Shown here: positions 8,502 to 17,265 of the stretch, piece by piece
Layout: the number at the start of each line of letters is the position of its first letter
Numbering within the stretch: position 1 is the first letter of the stretch
Assembly: GCA_025351765.1 (NCBI GenBank)
Contig: JANXVH010000130.1
Span: 1-64,000 of the forward strand
Origin: Pedobacter sp.
GTDB taxonomy: Bacteria; Bacteroidota; Bacteroidia; Sphingobacteriales; Sphingobacteriaceae
DNA length: 64,000 bases
Direction of reading: 5' to 3'
Notes under the pieces: generated by a model
Seen by the model: only the letters and a program-made list of their open reading frames with translations
What the model was told of the DNA's origin: nothing
Database searches by the model: none
Translations under genes and position numbers: made by a program

Positions 8502-9752
8502 ATGAAAAGAGTAGTAATAACAGGTTTAGGTGCCGTGACCCCTTTAGGTAATAGTGTAAATGAATTCTGGGAAAACATAGTTGCCGGCAAGAGTGGTGTT
8601 GCAGCAATTACAAAATTCGATACGTCTAAGTTTAAGACGAATTTTGCTGCTGAAGTGAAAGATTTTGATGCTACTGTTTACGTAGATAAGAAAGAATTAA
8701 AGAAATACGATCTGTATACGCAATATGCGATTGCTGCAAGCGATCAGGCAATTAAAGATTCGGGCTTAGATTTTGCAACTATGCCTGAAGTGGAGCGTTA
8801 TGAAGTGGGTGTAATTTGGGCATCAGGTAACGGTGGGATTAGTACATTTGAGCAACAGTTAAAAGAATACCATTTAGGAGATGGAACACCAAGGTTCAGT
8901 CCTTACTTTATTCCTAAAATGATTGTTGATATTGCTGCCGGGGTGATTTCTATCCGTAATAAACTACATGGCCCCAATTATGCAACGGTATCTGCTTGTG
9001 CATCATCAAATACTGCAATTATTAGTGCCTTTGACACCATCAGGTTAGGGAAAGCAACCATTATGGTTGCCGGTGGATCTGAAGCTGCTATTACTGAATC
9101 TTCTGTAGGTGGTTTTAATTCTGCACACGCACTTTCTAAAAGAAATGACGATCCACAAACTGCATCCCGTCCGTTTGATGTGGATAGGGACGGTTTTGTA
9201 ATTGGCGAAGGAGCAGGTGCTTTGATATTAGAAGATCTGGATCATGCTATTGCACGCGGTGCGCATATCTATGCAGAAATGGTTGGTGGTGGTATGGCTG
9301 CCGATGCATATCATTTAACAGGAACACCTCCAGATGGGTTAGGGGCTTCTCTAGGCATATCTAAAGCCTTAAAAGACGCAGGTATAGGCGCAGAAAAAAT
9401 AGATTATATCAATGCCCATGCTACATCTACTGGATTAGGTGATGTGGGTGAGCTGAATGGAATTAAAAAGATTTTTGGTGATCTTCCTGTTGCAATAAGC
9501 GCTACAAAGTCTATGACGGGGCACTTATTGGGTGGGGCGGGTGCAATTGAGAGTGTGATTAGTATAATGGCCATCGTAAATGATACCATTCCGGGTACGA
9601 TCAATACAAAGAACCTTGATCCTGAAATTCCTGCTGGTTTGAATATCATCCTGGGCAAGTCCATAAAGAAGACGGTTAATTATGTCCTCAATAATACTTT
9701 TGGCTTTGGCGGGCATACCGCAACTTCTATCTTTAAGAAATATACAAAGTAA
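8502..9752 (+). CDS. fabF: Beta-ketoacyl-ACP synthase II
   Basis: This is the condensing enzyme that elongates acyl-ACP with malonyl-ACP in the housekeeping fatty acid synthase. The 416 residues match the usual length, and the Cys-His-His triad is present: Cys166 in SACASS, His306 in NAHATS and His341 in TGHLLGG. The glycine-rich C-terminal NTFGFGGH is also canonical. It stands alone, without an acpP gene directly upstream. It is distinct from the ketosynthase of the type III PKS operon, which differs around the active cysteine. Confidence 0.95.
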   Translation: MKRVVITGLGAVTPLGNSVNEFWENIVAGKSGVAAITKFDTSKFKTNFAAEVKDFDATVYVDKKELKKYDLYTQYAIAASDQAIKDSGLDFATMPEVERYEVGVIWASGNGGISTFEQQLKEYHLGDGTPRFSPYFIPKMIVDIAAGVISIRNKLHGPNYATVSACASSNTAIISAFDTIRLGKATIMVAGGSEAAITESSVGGFNSAHALSKRNDDPQTASRPFDVDRDGFVIGEGAGALILEDLDHAIARGAHIYAEMVGGGMAADAYHLTGTPPDGLGASLGISKALKDAGIGAEKIDYINAHATSTGLGDVGELNGIKKIFGDLPVAISATKSMTGHLLGGAGAIESVISIMAIVNDTIPGTINTKNLDPEIPAGLNIILGKSIKKTVNYVLNNTFGFGGHTATSIFKKYTK

Positions 9753-9843
9753 TTTTTTTGCATGCTGCAGTGGTAAAGAACAAAATGAACCAAAGCCTAT
9801 TGTGGTCTTTTGTTACTTAAATAATATGATTTAACTTGCCGCC

Positions 9844-11472
9844 ATGGATATAGAATTTAACAAGAATGAGGATGTTAACAAGCAGTCTGTTTACGAGTTA
9901 AAAACAAAGCTTAAAACCATATTTAAGGGCGGGGGAGCGAAGAATGCAGCAAAGCAAAGGGAAAAAGGTAAGCTATTGGCGCGCGAGCGGATAGCTTACC
10001 TGATAGATAAAGAATCACAATTTTTAGAGGTTGGTGCTTTTGCCGCAGACGGCATGTATGCAGATCAGGGTGGTTGCCCATCTGCAGGTGTGGTATGTGG
10101 CATCGGTTATGTATCTGGTAGACAGTGTATGATCGTTGCCAATGATGCAACGGTTAAAGCTGGTGCATGGTTTCCTATGACCGCTAAAAAGAACCTGCGT
10201 GCGCAGGAGATTGCGATGGAGAACAGGCTTCCAGTAATTTATTTGGTAGATAGCGCCGGCGTGTACCTGCCTATGCAGGATGAAGTATTCCCTGATAAAG
10301 AACACTTTGGAAGAATGTTCAGGAACAACGCAGTCATGTCTTCCGAAGGTATTGTGCAGATCTCTGCAATTATGGGTTCATGCGTTGCCGGTGGTGCGTA
10401 TTTACCTATTATGAGTGACGAAGCCATGATTGTAGAGGGTACTGGATCGGTTTTTTTAGCGGGTTCATACCTGGTTAAATCAGCGATTGGCGAAGAAATA
10501 GATAACGAAAGCCTTGGTGGGGCATCCACCCATTGCGAGATATCAGGTGTTACTGATTATAAGCATCCCAATGATAAGGCTTGTTTAGATAGTATCCGCA
10601 ATATCATGAGTATGCTGGGCACTCCGGGAAATGCCGGTTTTAATAGAATAAAATCGGCCTTACCAAAAGAAAATCCAGAAGAGATTTATGGGCTGCTCCC
10701 TGAAAGCAGGGAAAAACAGTATGATATGCTGGATATTATAGATCGTTTAGTGGATAACTCTGATTTTGATGAATATAAAAAGCTATACGGACAAAGTATT
10801 GTTTGCGGACTGGGCCGCATTGATGGCTGGGCTGTTGGGATAGTTGCCAACCAGCGCAAAGTAGTTAAATCTAAAAAAGGCGAGATGCAGTTTGGCGGCG
10901 TTATTTATTCTGACAGTGCTGATAAAGCCGCTCGTTTTATTATGAATTGTAACCAGAAAAAGATTCCTCTGGTGTTTTTACAAGACGTTACCGGATTTAT
11001 GGTTGGAAGTAGGTCTGAGCAGGGGGGTATTATTAAAGACGGAGCCAAAATGGTAAATGCTGTAGCTAACTCTGTGGTGCCCAAGTTTACTATTGTTATA
11101 GGAAATTCTTACGGTGCAGGTAATTACGCCATGTGCGGAAAGGCCTATGACCCGAGATTGATCTATGCCTGGCCGAGTGCTAAGATAGGAGTGATGGGTG
11201 GTACTCAAGCCGCTAAAGTACTGGTTCAGATCCAGGAAGCTTCATTAAAAGCAAAAGGGGAGGTGATTACTCCAGAGAAAGAGGCAGAAATGCTTAAAGA
11301 AATAACGGGCCGTTATGATAGTCAGACTACCCCTTATTATGCAGCGTCAAGGCTGTGGGTGGATGGGATCATTGATCCGCTGGAGACCAGGAAAGTGATT
11401 TCAATGGGAATAGAAGCTGCTAATCAATCGCCAATTACTAAGAAGTTCAATGTAGGTATCATTCAAACCTGA
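9844..11472 (+). CDS. Acyl-CoA carboxylase beta subunit, methylcrotonyl-CoA type
   Basis: This is the carboxyltransferase (biotin-dependent) subunit of an acyl-CoA carboxylase, 542 residues. The two crotonase-like halves are evident: DSAGVYLPMQ with VFPDKEHFGR and MGSCVAGGAYLP in the N-terminal half, and QDVTGFMVG with GNSYGAGNYAMCG in the C-terminal half. The segment around VFPDxxHFGRxFxNxAxMSS is characteristic of methylcrotonyl-CoA carboxylase, so a role in leucine degradation is likely. Propionyl-CoA or geranyl-CoA specificity cannot be ruled out. The biotin-carrier/carboxylase subunit is not in this window. Confidence 0.85.
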   Translation: MDIEFNKNEDVNKQSVYELKTKLKTIFKGGGAKNAAKQREKGKLLARERIAYLIDKESQFLEVGAFAADGMYADQGGCPSAGVVCGIGYVSGRQCMIVANDATVKAGAWFPMTAKKNLRAQEIAMENRLPVIYLVDSAGVYLPMQDEVFPDKEHFGRMFRNNAVMSSEGIVQISAIMGSCVAGGAYLPIMSDEAMIVEGTGSVFLAGSYLVKSAIGEEIDNESLGGASTHCEISGVTDYKHPNDKACLDSIRNIMSMLGTPGNAGFNRIKSALPKENPEEIYGLLPESREKQYDMLDIIDRLVDNSDFDEYKKLYGQSIVCGLGRIDGWAVGIVANQRKVVKSKKGEMQFGGVIYSDSADKAARFIMNCNQKKIPLVFLQDVTGFMVGSRSEQGGIIKDGAKMVNAVANSVVPKFTIVIGNSYGAGNYAMCGKAYDPRLIYAWPSAKIGVMGGTQAAKVLVQIQEASLKAKGEVITPEKEAEMLKEITGRYDSQTTPYYAASRLWVDGIIDPLETRKVISMGIEAANQSPITKKFNVGIIQT

Positions 11473-11479
11473 TTTGCCG

Positions 11480-11511
11480 CTTGATTGAGAGCTGGATAAA
11501 CGTTAATTTTG
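11480..11511 (+). promoter_or_regulatory. Predicted trxB promoter
   Basis: CTTG (11480-11483) is followed after 20 bases by TAATTTTG (11504-11511), an exact TAnnTTTG match. Transcription would start near 11518, making the ATG at 11533 a more natural translation start than those at 11509 (TTG) and 11521 (ATG). Confidence 0.5.
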
Positions 11512-11532
11512 CAGCGTAATATGATAAAAGAT

Positions 11533-12495
11533 ATGTCACAAGAAATAGAGCATGTTCAGTGTTTAATTATCGGTTCTGGTCCGGCAGGTTATACTGCTGC
11601 AATATATGCTGCGCGCGCAGATCTTAAACCTGTTATGTACACAGGAATGGAGCCTGGCGGTCAGCTCACTCAAACAACAGATGTTGATAATTTTCCGGGT
11701 TACCCTGGGGGAGTTATGGGTCCGGAGATGATGGAAGATTTTCGTAAGCAGGCGGAGCGTTTTGGAACAGATATCCGTTTTGGTTACGTGAGTGCTGTTG
11801 ATTTCTCTTCATTGCCACACAAAGTAGTAGTTGATGAGGTAAAAACAATTACCGCTGATACTGTAATTATATCTACAGGAGCTACAGCAAAATGGCTGGG
11901 CCTACCAAGCGAGCAAAAATACAATGGATTTGGTGTTTCTGCCTGTGCGGTATGCGATGGTTTCTTTTTTAAAGGACAAGATGTTGCTATTGTAGGAGCG
12001 GGCGATACGGCTGCTGAAGAGGCTACCTATCTGGCCAAGCTTTGTAAAAAGGTTTATATGCTGGTTAGACGTGATGAGTTCAGGGCTTCAAAAGCAATGG
12101 TGCATCGCGTGTTGAATACGCCTAATATAGAAGTGGTTTACCATACGGAAACAAAAGAGATTTTAGGTAATGGTAAAAACGTTACTGCGATCAGGGTCTT
12201 AAACAACCAAACTGGTGTTGAATCTGATATTCCGGTGGAAGGCTTTTTTGTGGCTATTGGTCACAAACCAAATACCGACATCTTTAAAGGTTGGTTGGAT
12301 ATGGATGAGACTGGTTATCTTAAAACTATTCCAGGATCTACCAAGACAAATGTAGAAGGCGTATTTGCGAGCGGCGATGTGCAGGATCATTATTACAGAC
12401 AGGCAATTACTGCTGCGGGTTCAGGCTGTATGGCTGCCCTTGATGCGGAACGTTATCTGGCTGCGAAAGAGGATCAGGTAATCGCAATGCACTAG
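11533..12495 (+). CDS. trxB: Thioredoxin-disulfide reductase
   Basis: This FAD enzyme passes electrons from NADPH to thioredoxin in the cytosol. With the start at 11533 the protein has 324 residues: FAD-binding GSGPAGY at residues 14-20, the redox pair CAVC (Cys138, Cys141), the NADPH-binding GAGDTAAEE, and the C-terminal GDVQDHYYRQA FAD segment. The spacing of all elements is standard for the low-molecular-weight class. Two in-frame upstream starts (11509 TTG, 11521 ATG) exist; 11533 is chosen because of the predicted promoter position and because MSQEIEHV begins homologues I recall. Confidence 0.95.
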   Translation: MSQEIEHVQCLIIGSGPAGYTAAIYAARADLKPVMYTGMEPGGQLTQTTDVDNFPGYPGGVMGPEMMEDFRKQAERFGTDIRFGYVSAVDFSSLPHKVVVDEVKTITADTVIISTGATAKWLGLPSEQKYNGFGVSACAVCDGFFFKGQDVAIVGAGDTAAEEATYLAKLCKKVYMLVRRDEFRASKAMVHRVLNTPNIEVVYHTETKEILGNGKNVTAIRVLNNQTGVESDIPVEGFFVAIGHKPNTDIFKGWLDMDETGYLKTIPGSTKTNVEGVFASGDVQDHYYRQAITAAGSGCMAALDAERYLAAKEDQVIAMH

Positions 12496-12562
12496 CATTT
12501 ATCTTTACTGAAACTATTTGAATATTGGTGTTACAAATGTAAGAACGAAATAATAGTTGAAA

Positions 12563-13177
12563 ATGAAATTGATAAAATATTTAAGTACAACCCTGGCTAT
12601 TGGATTCGCTGCTATTGCTATTACATCTTGCAGCGATGGAACTAAAGAAAAGCTAAACGCCAGTATGCTGCCTGCTGAAACGGTTAAAAAAGATCAATTC
12701 TCTTTCTACAAGGATATTCAAATCCGTCCGGGTATTAATTTTGAAGTAGTAAGCTGGGGTAAAGGGGTGGATAGTGTTGGGGGATACCTTGTACTATTAT
12801 CTGATTCCTTGAGAAATAACTATAAATCTCTTTCCAATGAGCGTAAAGGGATCATTACTGACGCCTGGAATATGGATTTGGATAATGATGGTAACCCGGA
12901 GATCTATATTCAATTGCTTAATAATAAGAATGTGTCTGATTTGAATGTATTCGAGTATTCTGGTGGTAGTTTTAATAAGATTACATTTCCGGGGTTGAAC
13001 AGTAATATGAAGAAAATCTATGGGGGTAACGATAAGTACGTAATTAAAGAAGGAGATCTTTACCGTACTTTTCCGATAGTTAATCCAAGAGATACCACAG
13101 AAAAGGCAGGTGATATTAAAAGAATAAAATACAGTTTATCAGGCAACAGCTTTTCAACATCAGTAGTAAAAGAATAA
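12563..13177 (+). CDS. Lipoprotein of unknown function
   Basis: The product is about 204 residues from the ATG at 12563; the frame opens at a TTG two codons earlier. A lipoprotein signal peptide ends at ITSC (cysteine near residue 24), so the protein is membrane anchored. The segment DLDNDGNPEIYI (about residues 110-121) resembles one FG-GAP/EF-like calcium loop. No catalytic motif is seen. It abuts the opposite-strand membrane protein gene with no base between the stop codons. Confidence 0.6.
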   Translation: MKLIKYLSTTLAIGFAAIAITSCSDGTKEKLNASMLPAETVKKDQFSFYKDIQIRPGINFEVVSWGKGVDSVGGYLVLLSDSLRNNYKSLSNERKGIITDAWNMDLDNDGNPEIYIQLLNNKNVSDLNVFEYSGGSFNKITFPGLNSNMKKIYGGNDKYVIKEGDLYRTFPIVNPRDTTEKAGDIKRIKYSLSGNSFSTSVVKE

Positions 13178-13777
13178 CTATTGCGTGTCTTTAAACTGCT
13201 GGCTGATCCGTTCAAACTTTTCGATTAAAAGATCTATTCTTTCCTTTTCCCTCTTGATGTAAGCACGGCGAAGTATTGTACCGCAGAATACCATCCAGAA
13301 GATGGTGAAAGCAACTATTCCTACCTGTACAAGTAAGGTAAGGTGGTTCAGCATTTCATAGAAGTAAAAGATAAAACCTAATGAGATCGCTATTGCATAA
13401 AACCAATATAGTTTATTATAGATAAGAAGTTTGTTTAGCTGATAAGTTTTAAGGTTACTTAGGAAAGCATTAGGGTGCTCAGTAAAATCGTTATTTGCAA
13501 TGAGCTTATAGTCTTTATAGAGAATAAAGGTAGAAACTGCGACAGCCAAAACAATGATACTTAGGCCAGCAGGGGTAGTCCATGATGTAAATTCTGCAAA
13601 AAATAGCAAACCCGCAATTGCTGCTAAAGAAAGAACCATACCGAAAATATTAAGGCGCGACTTTGTCTTGATTGATGATACCTCTTTTTTCGCTTGCTCT
13701 AGCATTTCATCAGCTGAGATCTTTACCTCAACAGAATGTGATTGCCAAAGTGATTGTATGTGATCAAATTCTTGCAT
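13178..13777 (-). CDS. Four-helix membrane protein paired with an ECF sigma factor
   Basis: This 199-residue protein has a soluble N-terminal stretch of about 40 residues and four predicted membrane helices (roughly residues 43-63, 69-87, 121-141 and 146-168), then a basic, helical tail. Its start overlaps the end of the sigma factor gene by 14 bases, so the two are translationally coupled. That position is where anti-sigma factors are usually encoded, and a cytoplasmic N-terminal helix followed by membrane segments would suit such a role. No zinc-binding HxxxCxxC motif is present, so this is inference from context. Confidence 0.6.
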   Translation of the reverse strand: MQEFDHIQSLWQSHSVEVKISADEMLEQAKKEVSSIKTKSRLNIFGMVLSLAAIAGLLFFAEFTSWTTPAGLSIIVLAVAVSTFILYKDYKLIANNDFTEHPNAFLSNLKTYQLNKLLIYNKLYWFYAIAISLGFIFYFYEMLNHLTLLVQVGIVAFTIFWMVFCGTILRRAYIKREKERIDLLIEKFERISQQFKDTQ

Positions 13778-14261
13778 GCTGATTGTATAATTCGGTAAGT
13801 TTTGATTTAATACGATGTATCCGTACCCTTAAATTTCCTTCGCTGATTCCAGAGATTTCGGCAATCTCACTATAAGGGAGCTCATCCAATACCATAGTGA
13901 TGATCAAACGGTCATTTTCTTCCAGTCTGGCAATGGATTTATAAAGTAATGCCACCTGCTCATTTTTCTCTGAAAATTCTTCAGGACGGTTTTCTATTAT
14001 GTTTTCTGTAAGCTCATCTTTAGCTTGCCTTTTTTCTGACCTGAGGTACGTTAAACAAGTGTTAACAGCGATGCGGTAGATCCAGGTGGAGATGAGCGAC
14101 TTGTTTCTGAATTTATCCAGACTTTGCCAGACTTTTAAAAAGGTTTCCTGTAAAAGATCATTAGCAGAATCTTCATCACCGGTATAACCATAACATAAGT
14201 GGTAGATCTTTTTAGAATTGGCATCGAAAATTTCTTTAAATAGCTTTTCCTTATTTTCCAC
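13764..14261 (-). CDS. ECF-type RNA polymerase sigma factor
   Basis: This is a 165-residue sigma-70 family factor of the extracytoplasmic function group. Region 2 is recognisable by DANDLLQETFLKVW and the helix with STWIYRIAVNTC. Region 4 carries the promoter-recognition helix-turn-helix around LPYSEIAEISGISEGNLRVRIHR. The factor and the downstream membrane protein form a coupled pair. It probably controls an envelope response, and its regulon is unknown. A TTGTAACAAA element on the minus strand at 14301-14310 could be the AAC-containing -35 of an autoregulated promoter, but this is speculative. Confidence 0.9.
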   Translation of the reverse strand: MENKEKLFKEIFDANSKKIYHLCYGYTGDEDSANDLLQETFLKVWQSLDKFRNKSLISTWIYRIAVNTCLTYLRSEKRQAKDELTENIIENRPEEFSEKNEQVALLYKSIARLEENDRLIITMVLDELPYSEIAEISGISEGNLRVRIHRIKSKLTELYNQHARI

Positions 14262-14404
14262 CTGATATGCTTAGTTCTTTTTAGAGGCTGTTTAGGGACG
14301 TTTGTTACAACTAAGGTGCGAATTTAATTGGTTTATCAACAAACTTTATAGAATAATTTAATTATTGTAGTTTTACACCATAGTTGGATTCTTAAATAAG
14401 ATTA

Positions 14405-15790
14405 ATGTCGAAAAATAACCGCTTAACGTTCTTTATCTTCCTTGCTTTGGTTCTTGGAGTAGCTTTAGGGTACTATTTAAATGTCCGTTCGTTTTCTACA
14501 TATAACGATAATATTGCAAGTGCAGATTTTAAGGTAAAGAATATTGACGGACAGCTTTTAAAGCTTACTGACACCAATGCGGTGAGCTACTCCATATTAA
14601 AAGCAGAGAAAGCTGACGCTCAGAAAATAAGAAAAGACAATGAATCGCTGCGCGAAAAGAAACTTGAGCCACTAACGCTGCTGAGTGATATATTTCTTCG
14701 TTTAATAAAAATGATTGTTGCCCCCTTGGTATTTACCACTTTGGTGGTTGGTGTAGCAAAGGTAGGGGATATAAAGGCAGTTGGCCGGATTGGGGGTAAA
14801 ACCATGCTTTGGTTTCTGAGCGCGTCATTATTATCGCTCGTTTTAGGGATGATAATGGTAAATATCTTTAAACCCGGCGAAGCCATGCATTTACCGTTGC
14901 CACCAAGTAATGTGGATACTGGAATTCATAAAGTTGCCCTTTCACTTAAAGAGTTTATTGCTCATATTTTTCCAAAGAGCATGGCTGAGGCAATGGCTAC
15001 CAATGAGATTTTACAGATTGTGGTTTTCTCTTTATTTTTTGGAGTTGCTACGGCCGCAGTAGGAGAGAAAGGGCAAGTTATTATTGTTTTTTTTGACAGT
15101 GTTGCCCACGTAATTTTAAAAGTTACCGGCTATGTAATGAACTTTGCTCCATTTGCGGTGTTTGGAGCAATGGCCGCTATAGTTGCCAAACAGGGTTTAA
15201 GTGTACTATCTACCTATGCCTTATTTATAGGTGAATTTTATTCTACCATGCTAATGCTCTGGCTACTATTGATCCTGGTAGGCTTTGCAGTTTTAAAAAG
15301 ACGTGTATTTACGCTAATGAATAGGATGAAACAGCCAGTGATGCTTGCTTTTAGTACCGCCAGCAGTGAGGCGGCATACCCAAAGACCATGCTTCAATTG
15401 GAACGTTTTGGTTGTAAAGATAAAATTGTAAGCTTTGTATTACCGCTGGGTTACTCCTTTAACCTGGATGGATCTATGCTGTATATGACTTTTGCTTCGC
15501 TATTCATTGCACAATCGTACGGGATACATTTATCTTTTGAACAACAAATTACAATGCTCTTGATTTTGATGTTAACCAGTAAAGGAATTGCAGGTGTGCC
15601 GAGGGCCTCACTTGTGGTGATTGCTGGAACAATTGCGACTTTTAATATACCTGAAGCAGGATTGGCTTTGTTGATTGGAATAGATCCATTATTGGATATG
15701 GGCAGATCTGCAACAAACGTAATCGGCAACAGTCTTGCTACAGCGGTAGTGAGTAAGTGGGAAGGTGAGCTCACTGAATCTCTGGATTAA
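14405..15790 (+). CDS. Dicarboxylate/amino acid:cation symporter (DAACS family)
   Basis: This is a sodium- or proton-coupled transporter of the GltP/DctA family in the inner membrane, 461 residues. It has the family's multiple hydrophobic segments, the serine-rich hairpin (STASSEAAYP), NLDGSMLYM in helix 7, and GIAGVPRASLVV and DPLLDMGRSATNV in hairpin 2 and helix 8, where substrate and ions bind. Between the first helix and the second is an unusually long charged loop (residues about 30-85). The substrate could be glutamate, aspartate or C4-dicarboxylates; the family alone does not decide. Confidence 0.9.
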   Translation: MSKNNRLTFFIFLALVLGVALGYYLNVRSFSTYNDNIASADFKVKNIDGQLLKLTDTNAVSYSILKAEKADAQKIRKDNESLREKKLEPLTLLSDIFLRLIKMIVAPLVFTTLVVGVAKVGDIKAVGRIGGKTMLWFLSASLLSLVLGMIMVNIFKPGEAMHLPLPPSNVDTGIHKVALSLKEFIAHIFPKSMAEAMATNEILQIVVFSLFFGVATAAVGEKGQVIIVFFDSVAHVILKVTGYVMNFAPFAVFGAMAAIVAKQGLSVLSTYALFIGEFYSTMLMLWLLLILVGFAVLKRRVFTLMNRMKQPVMLAFSTASSEAAYPKTMLQLERFGCKDKIVSFVLPLGYSFNLDGSMLYMTFASLFIAQSYGIHLSFEQQITMLLILMLTSKGIAGVPRASLVVIAGTIATFNIPEAGLALLIGIDPLLDMGRSATNVIGNSLATAVVSKWEGELTESLD

Positions 15791-15816
15791 TTATTTCACA
15801 ATAATATACTTGACAA

Positions 15817-16323
15817 ATGACTTTTAAGGGTAAAAAAATCTTTCTCGTACTAACTATTGTAGTTCCATTTCTTATCTACTGTGTGGTTTATTACACGCCA
15901 ATGCTGCGGAATGCTAAATTTAGATCTAACGAGTTCGTTTCTTTGCAGTTTAAATGGGGTGTAGGAAAAGACCTGCAGAATACCTATGACTCATCTACAG
16001 GGAATTATCAATATGTAAACGACAGAGATTCGCTGATTAAAACAAATGTAAAGCTTAGGCACAACGATATCATTTATTTGCATAATAAAGCAAATGAGCT
16101 TGGCCTTTGGAATTTTCCAGACGTGATAGCAAATGGAGGAGAAGACCTAAAATCTGACAAGGTGCTGAGGTATGAGATGCAGTTTAACTATAAACGCAAA
16201 TCCAAGAAGGTTATCTACATGACTGATTATAGTGATATGCCCAAATTGAGAGATGTGGCAGGGCAGATGCAAAAATTGATCACACAGAGTATTAACGATG
16301 CTGAGGAGCGCTACGGTAAATAA
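15817..16323 (+). CDS. Membrane-anchored protein of unknown function
   Basis: The product has 168 residues with one N-terminal hydrophobic segment (about residues 7-27) that could be an uncleaved anchor or a signal sequence, followed by a polar domain containing YDSSTGNYQY and a basic C-terminal helix. I do not recognise the family. It begins 26 bases after the symporter gene on the same strand and is probably co-transcribed with it. Confidence 0.55.
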   Translation: MTFKGKKIFLVLTIVVPFLIYCVVYYTPMLRNAKFRSNEFVSLQFKWGVGKDLQNTYDSSTGNYQYVNDRDSLIKTNVKLRHNDIIYLHNKANELGLWNFPDVIANGGEDLKSDKVLRYEMQFNYKRKSKKVIYMTDYSDMPKLRDVAGQMQKLITQSINDAEERYGK

Positions 16324-16333
16324 TAAGATTTGG

Positions 16334-16365
16334 CTTGTGTATTTAGAAAGTAAATTCTATATTTG
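16334..16365 (+). promoter_or_regulatory. Predicted rplU-rpmA promoter
   Basis: CTTG (16334-16337) is followed after 20 bases by TATATTTG (16358-16365), an exact match to TAnnTTTG, 44 bases before the rplU start codon. It is among the clearest Bacteroidota-type promoters in the window. Confidence 0.6.
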
Positions 16366-16409
16366 CACCTCGTTAAAAATAAACAATTTAAAATAATAAA
16401 TATTTAACA

Positions 16410-16721
16410 ATGTACGCAATAGTAAATATAGCAGGACAGCAATTCAAAGTTGCAAAAGACCAGCACCTTTTTGTACACCGTTTACAAGGAGATGAGGGCG
16501 CTAGTATTGAATTTGACAATGTATTGTTGGTTGAAGATGGTGGTATCATTTCTGTAGGCGCTCCTTTATTGAAAGGTGCTACAGTTTCAGCTAAGATCGT
16601 GTCTCATTTAAAAGGTGACAAAGTGATCGTTTTCAAAAAGAAACGTAGAAAAGGTTACAAAAAGAAAAACGGACACCGTCAGTATTTCACTAAAATCCAG
16701 ATCTCTGGTATCAGTTTATAA
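16410..16721 (+). CDS. rplU: 50S ribosomal protein L21
   Basis: The 103-residue protein is the usual length. It begins [14 protein letters not shown] and ends with the basic [15 protein letters not shown] segment that binds 23S rRNA, both standard for L21. It is the first gene of the conserved rplU-rpmA pair, 52 bases upstream of L27. Confidence 0.97.
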   Translation: MYAIVNIAGQQFKVAKDQHLFVHRLQGDEGASIEFDNVLLVEDGGIISVGAPLLKGATVSAKIVSHLKGDKVIVFKKKRRKGYKKKNGHRQYFTKIQISGISL

Positions 16722-16773
16722 CTATTTGTTAAACACAAATTACCTGTAATAGGTAGTTTATAAAATATAAAAC

Positions 16774-17196
16774 ATGGCACATAAAAAAGGAGCCGGTAGT
16801 TCGAGAAACGGACGCGAGTCACATAGCAAACGTTTAGGTATCAAAATATTTGGTGGACAAGAAGCTATCGCTGGAAACATTTTAGTACGTCAGCGCGGCA
16901 CAAAACATCATCCTGATAAAGGAGTAGGTATTGGTAAAGACCATACTTTATTTGCTTTGGTTGATGGTACCGTAATCTTCAAAAAGAAACAAGATAACAA
17001 ATCTTATGTATCTATTCTTCCTGCTACTGTAACTAAAGAAGTTGCTGCAGAAAAACCAGTTGCTGTAAAAGCTGCTAAAGCAGAAGCGCCAGTTGCCGAG
17101 CCTGTAGTTGCTGAAGAAGCACCAGTTAAAAAAGCACCTGCTAAGAAAGTTGTTAAGGTAGAAGCTACTGAGACTGAAGCTGCCCCTGCAGAATAG
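16774..17196 (+). CDS. rpmA: 50S ribosomal protein L27 with a C-terminal Ala/Lys/Glu-rich tail
   Basis: The first 85-90 residues are ordinary L27, beginning [14 protein letters not shown] with no cleavable N-terminal extension, and including [11 protein letters not shown]27's N-terminus reaches the peptidyl transferase centre. After VSILPAT the protein continues for about 50 residues of alternating Ala, Val, Pro, Lys and Glu, making 140 residues instead of about 85-90. The tail is low-complexity, shows no stop or frameshift, and ends just before a strong terminator, so it is a genuine part of this gene. Confidence 0.95.
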   Translation: MAHKKGAGSSRNGRESHSKRLGIKIFGGQEAIAGNILVRQRGTKHHPDKGVGIGKDHTLFALVDGTVIFKKKQDNKSYVSILPATVTKEVAAEKPVAVKAAKAEAPVAEPVVAEEAPVKKAPAKKVVKVEATETEAAPAE

Positions 17197-17213
17197 TTAA
17201 AAAGGCATTTATG

Positions 17214-17248
17214 AAAAAGCCCTTAGCATTATATGTTAAGGGCTTTTT
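17214..17248 (+). terminator. Rho-independent terminator after rpmA
   Basis: A 12-bp stem (AAAAAGCCCTTA at 17214-17225 pairing with 17237-17248) with a loop of 11 bases ends in five T residues, 17 bases after the rpmA stop. The leading A run makes it usable from the minus strand too, where it would end transcription of the polyprenyl synthase gene. Confidence 0.85.
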
Positions 17249-17265
17249 CTGTGTTTAAATTTTTT

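Noticed and set aside
9844..11472. Propionyl-CoA carboxylase beta subunit
   Set aside because: The VFPD..HFGR region and GSCVAGGAYLP context resemble methylcrotonyl-CoA carboxylase more closely; the alternative is noted in the entry.
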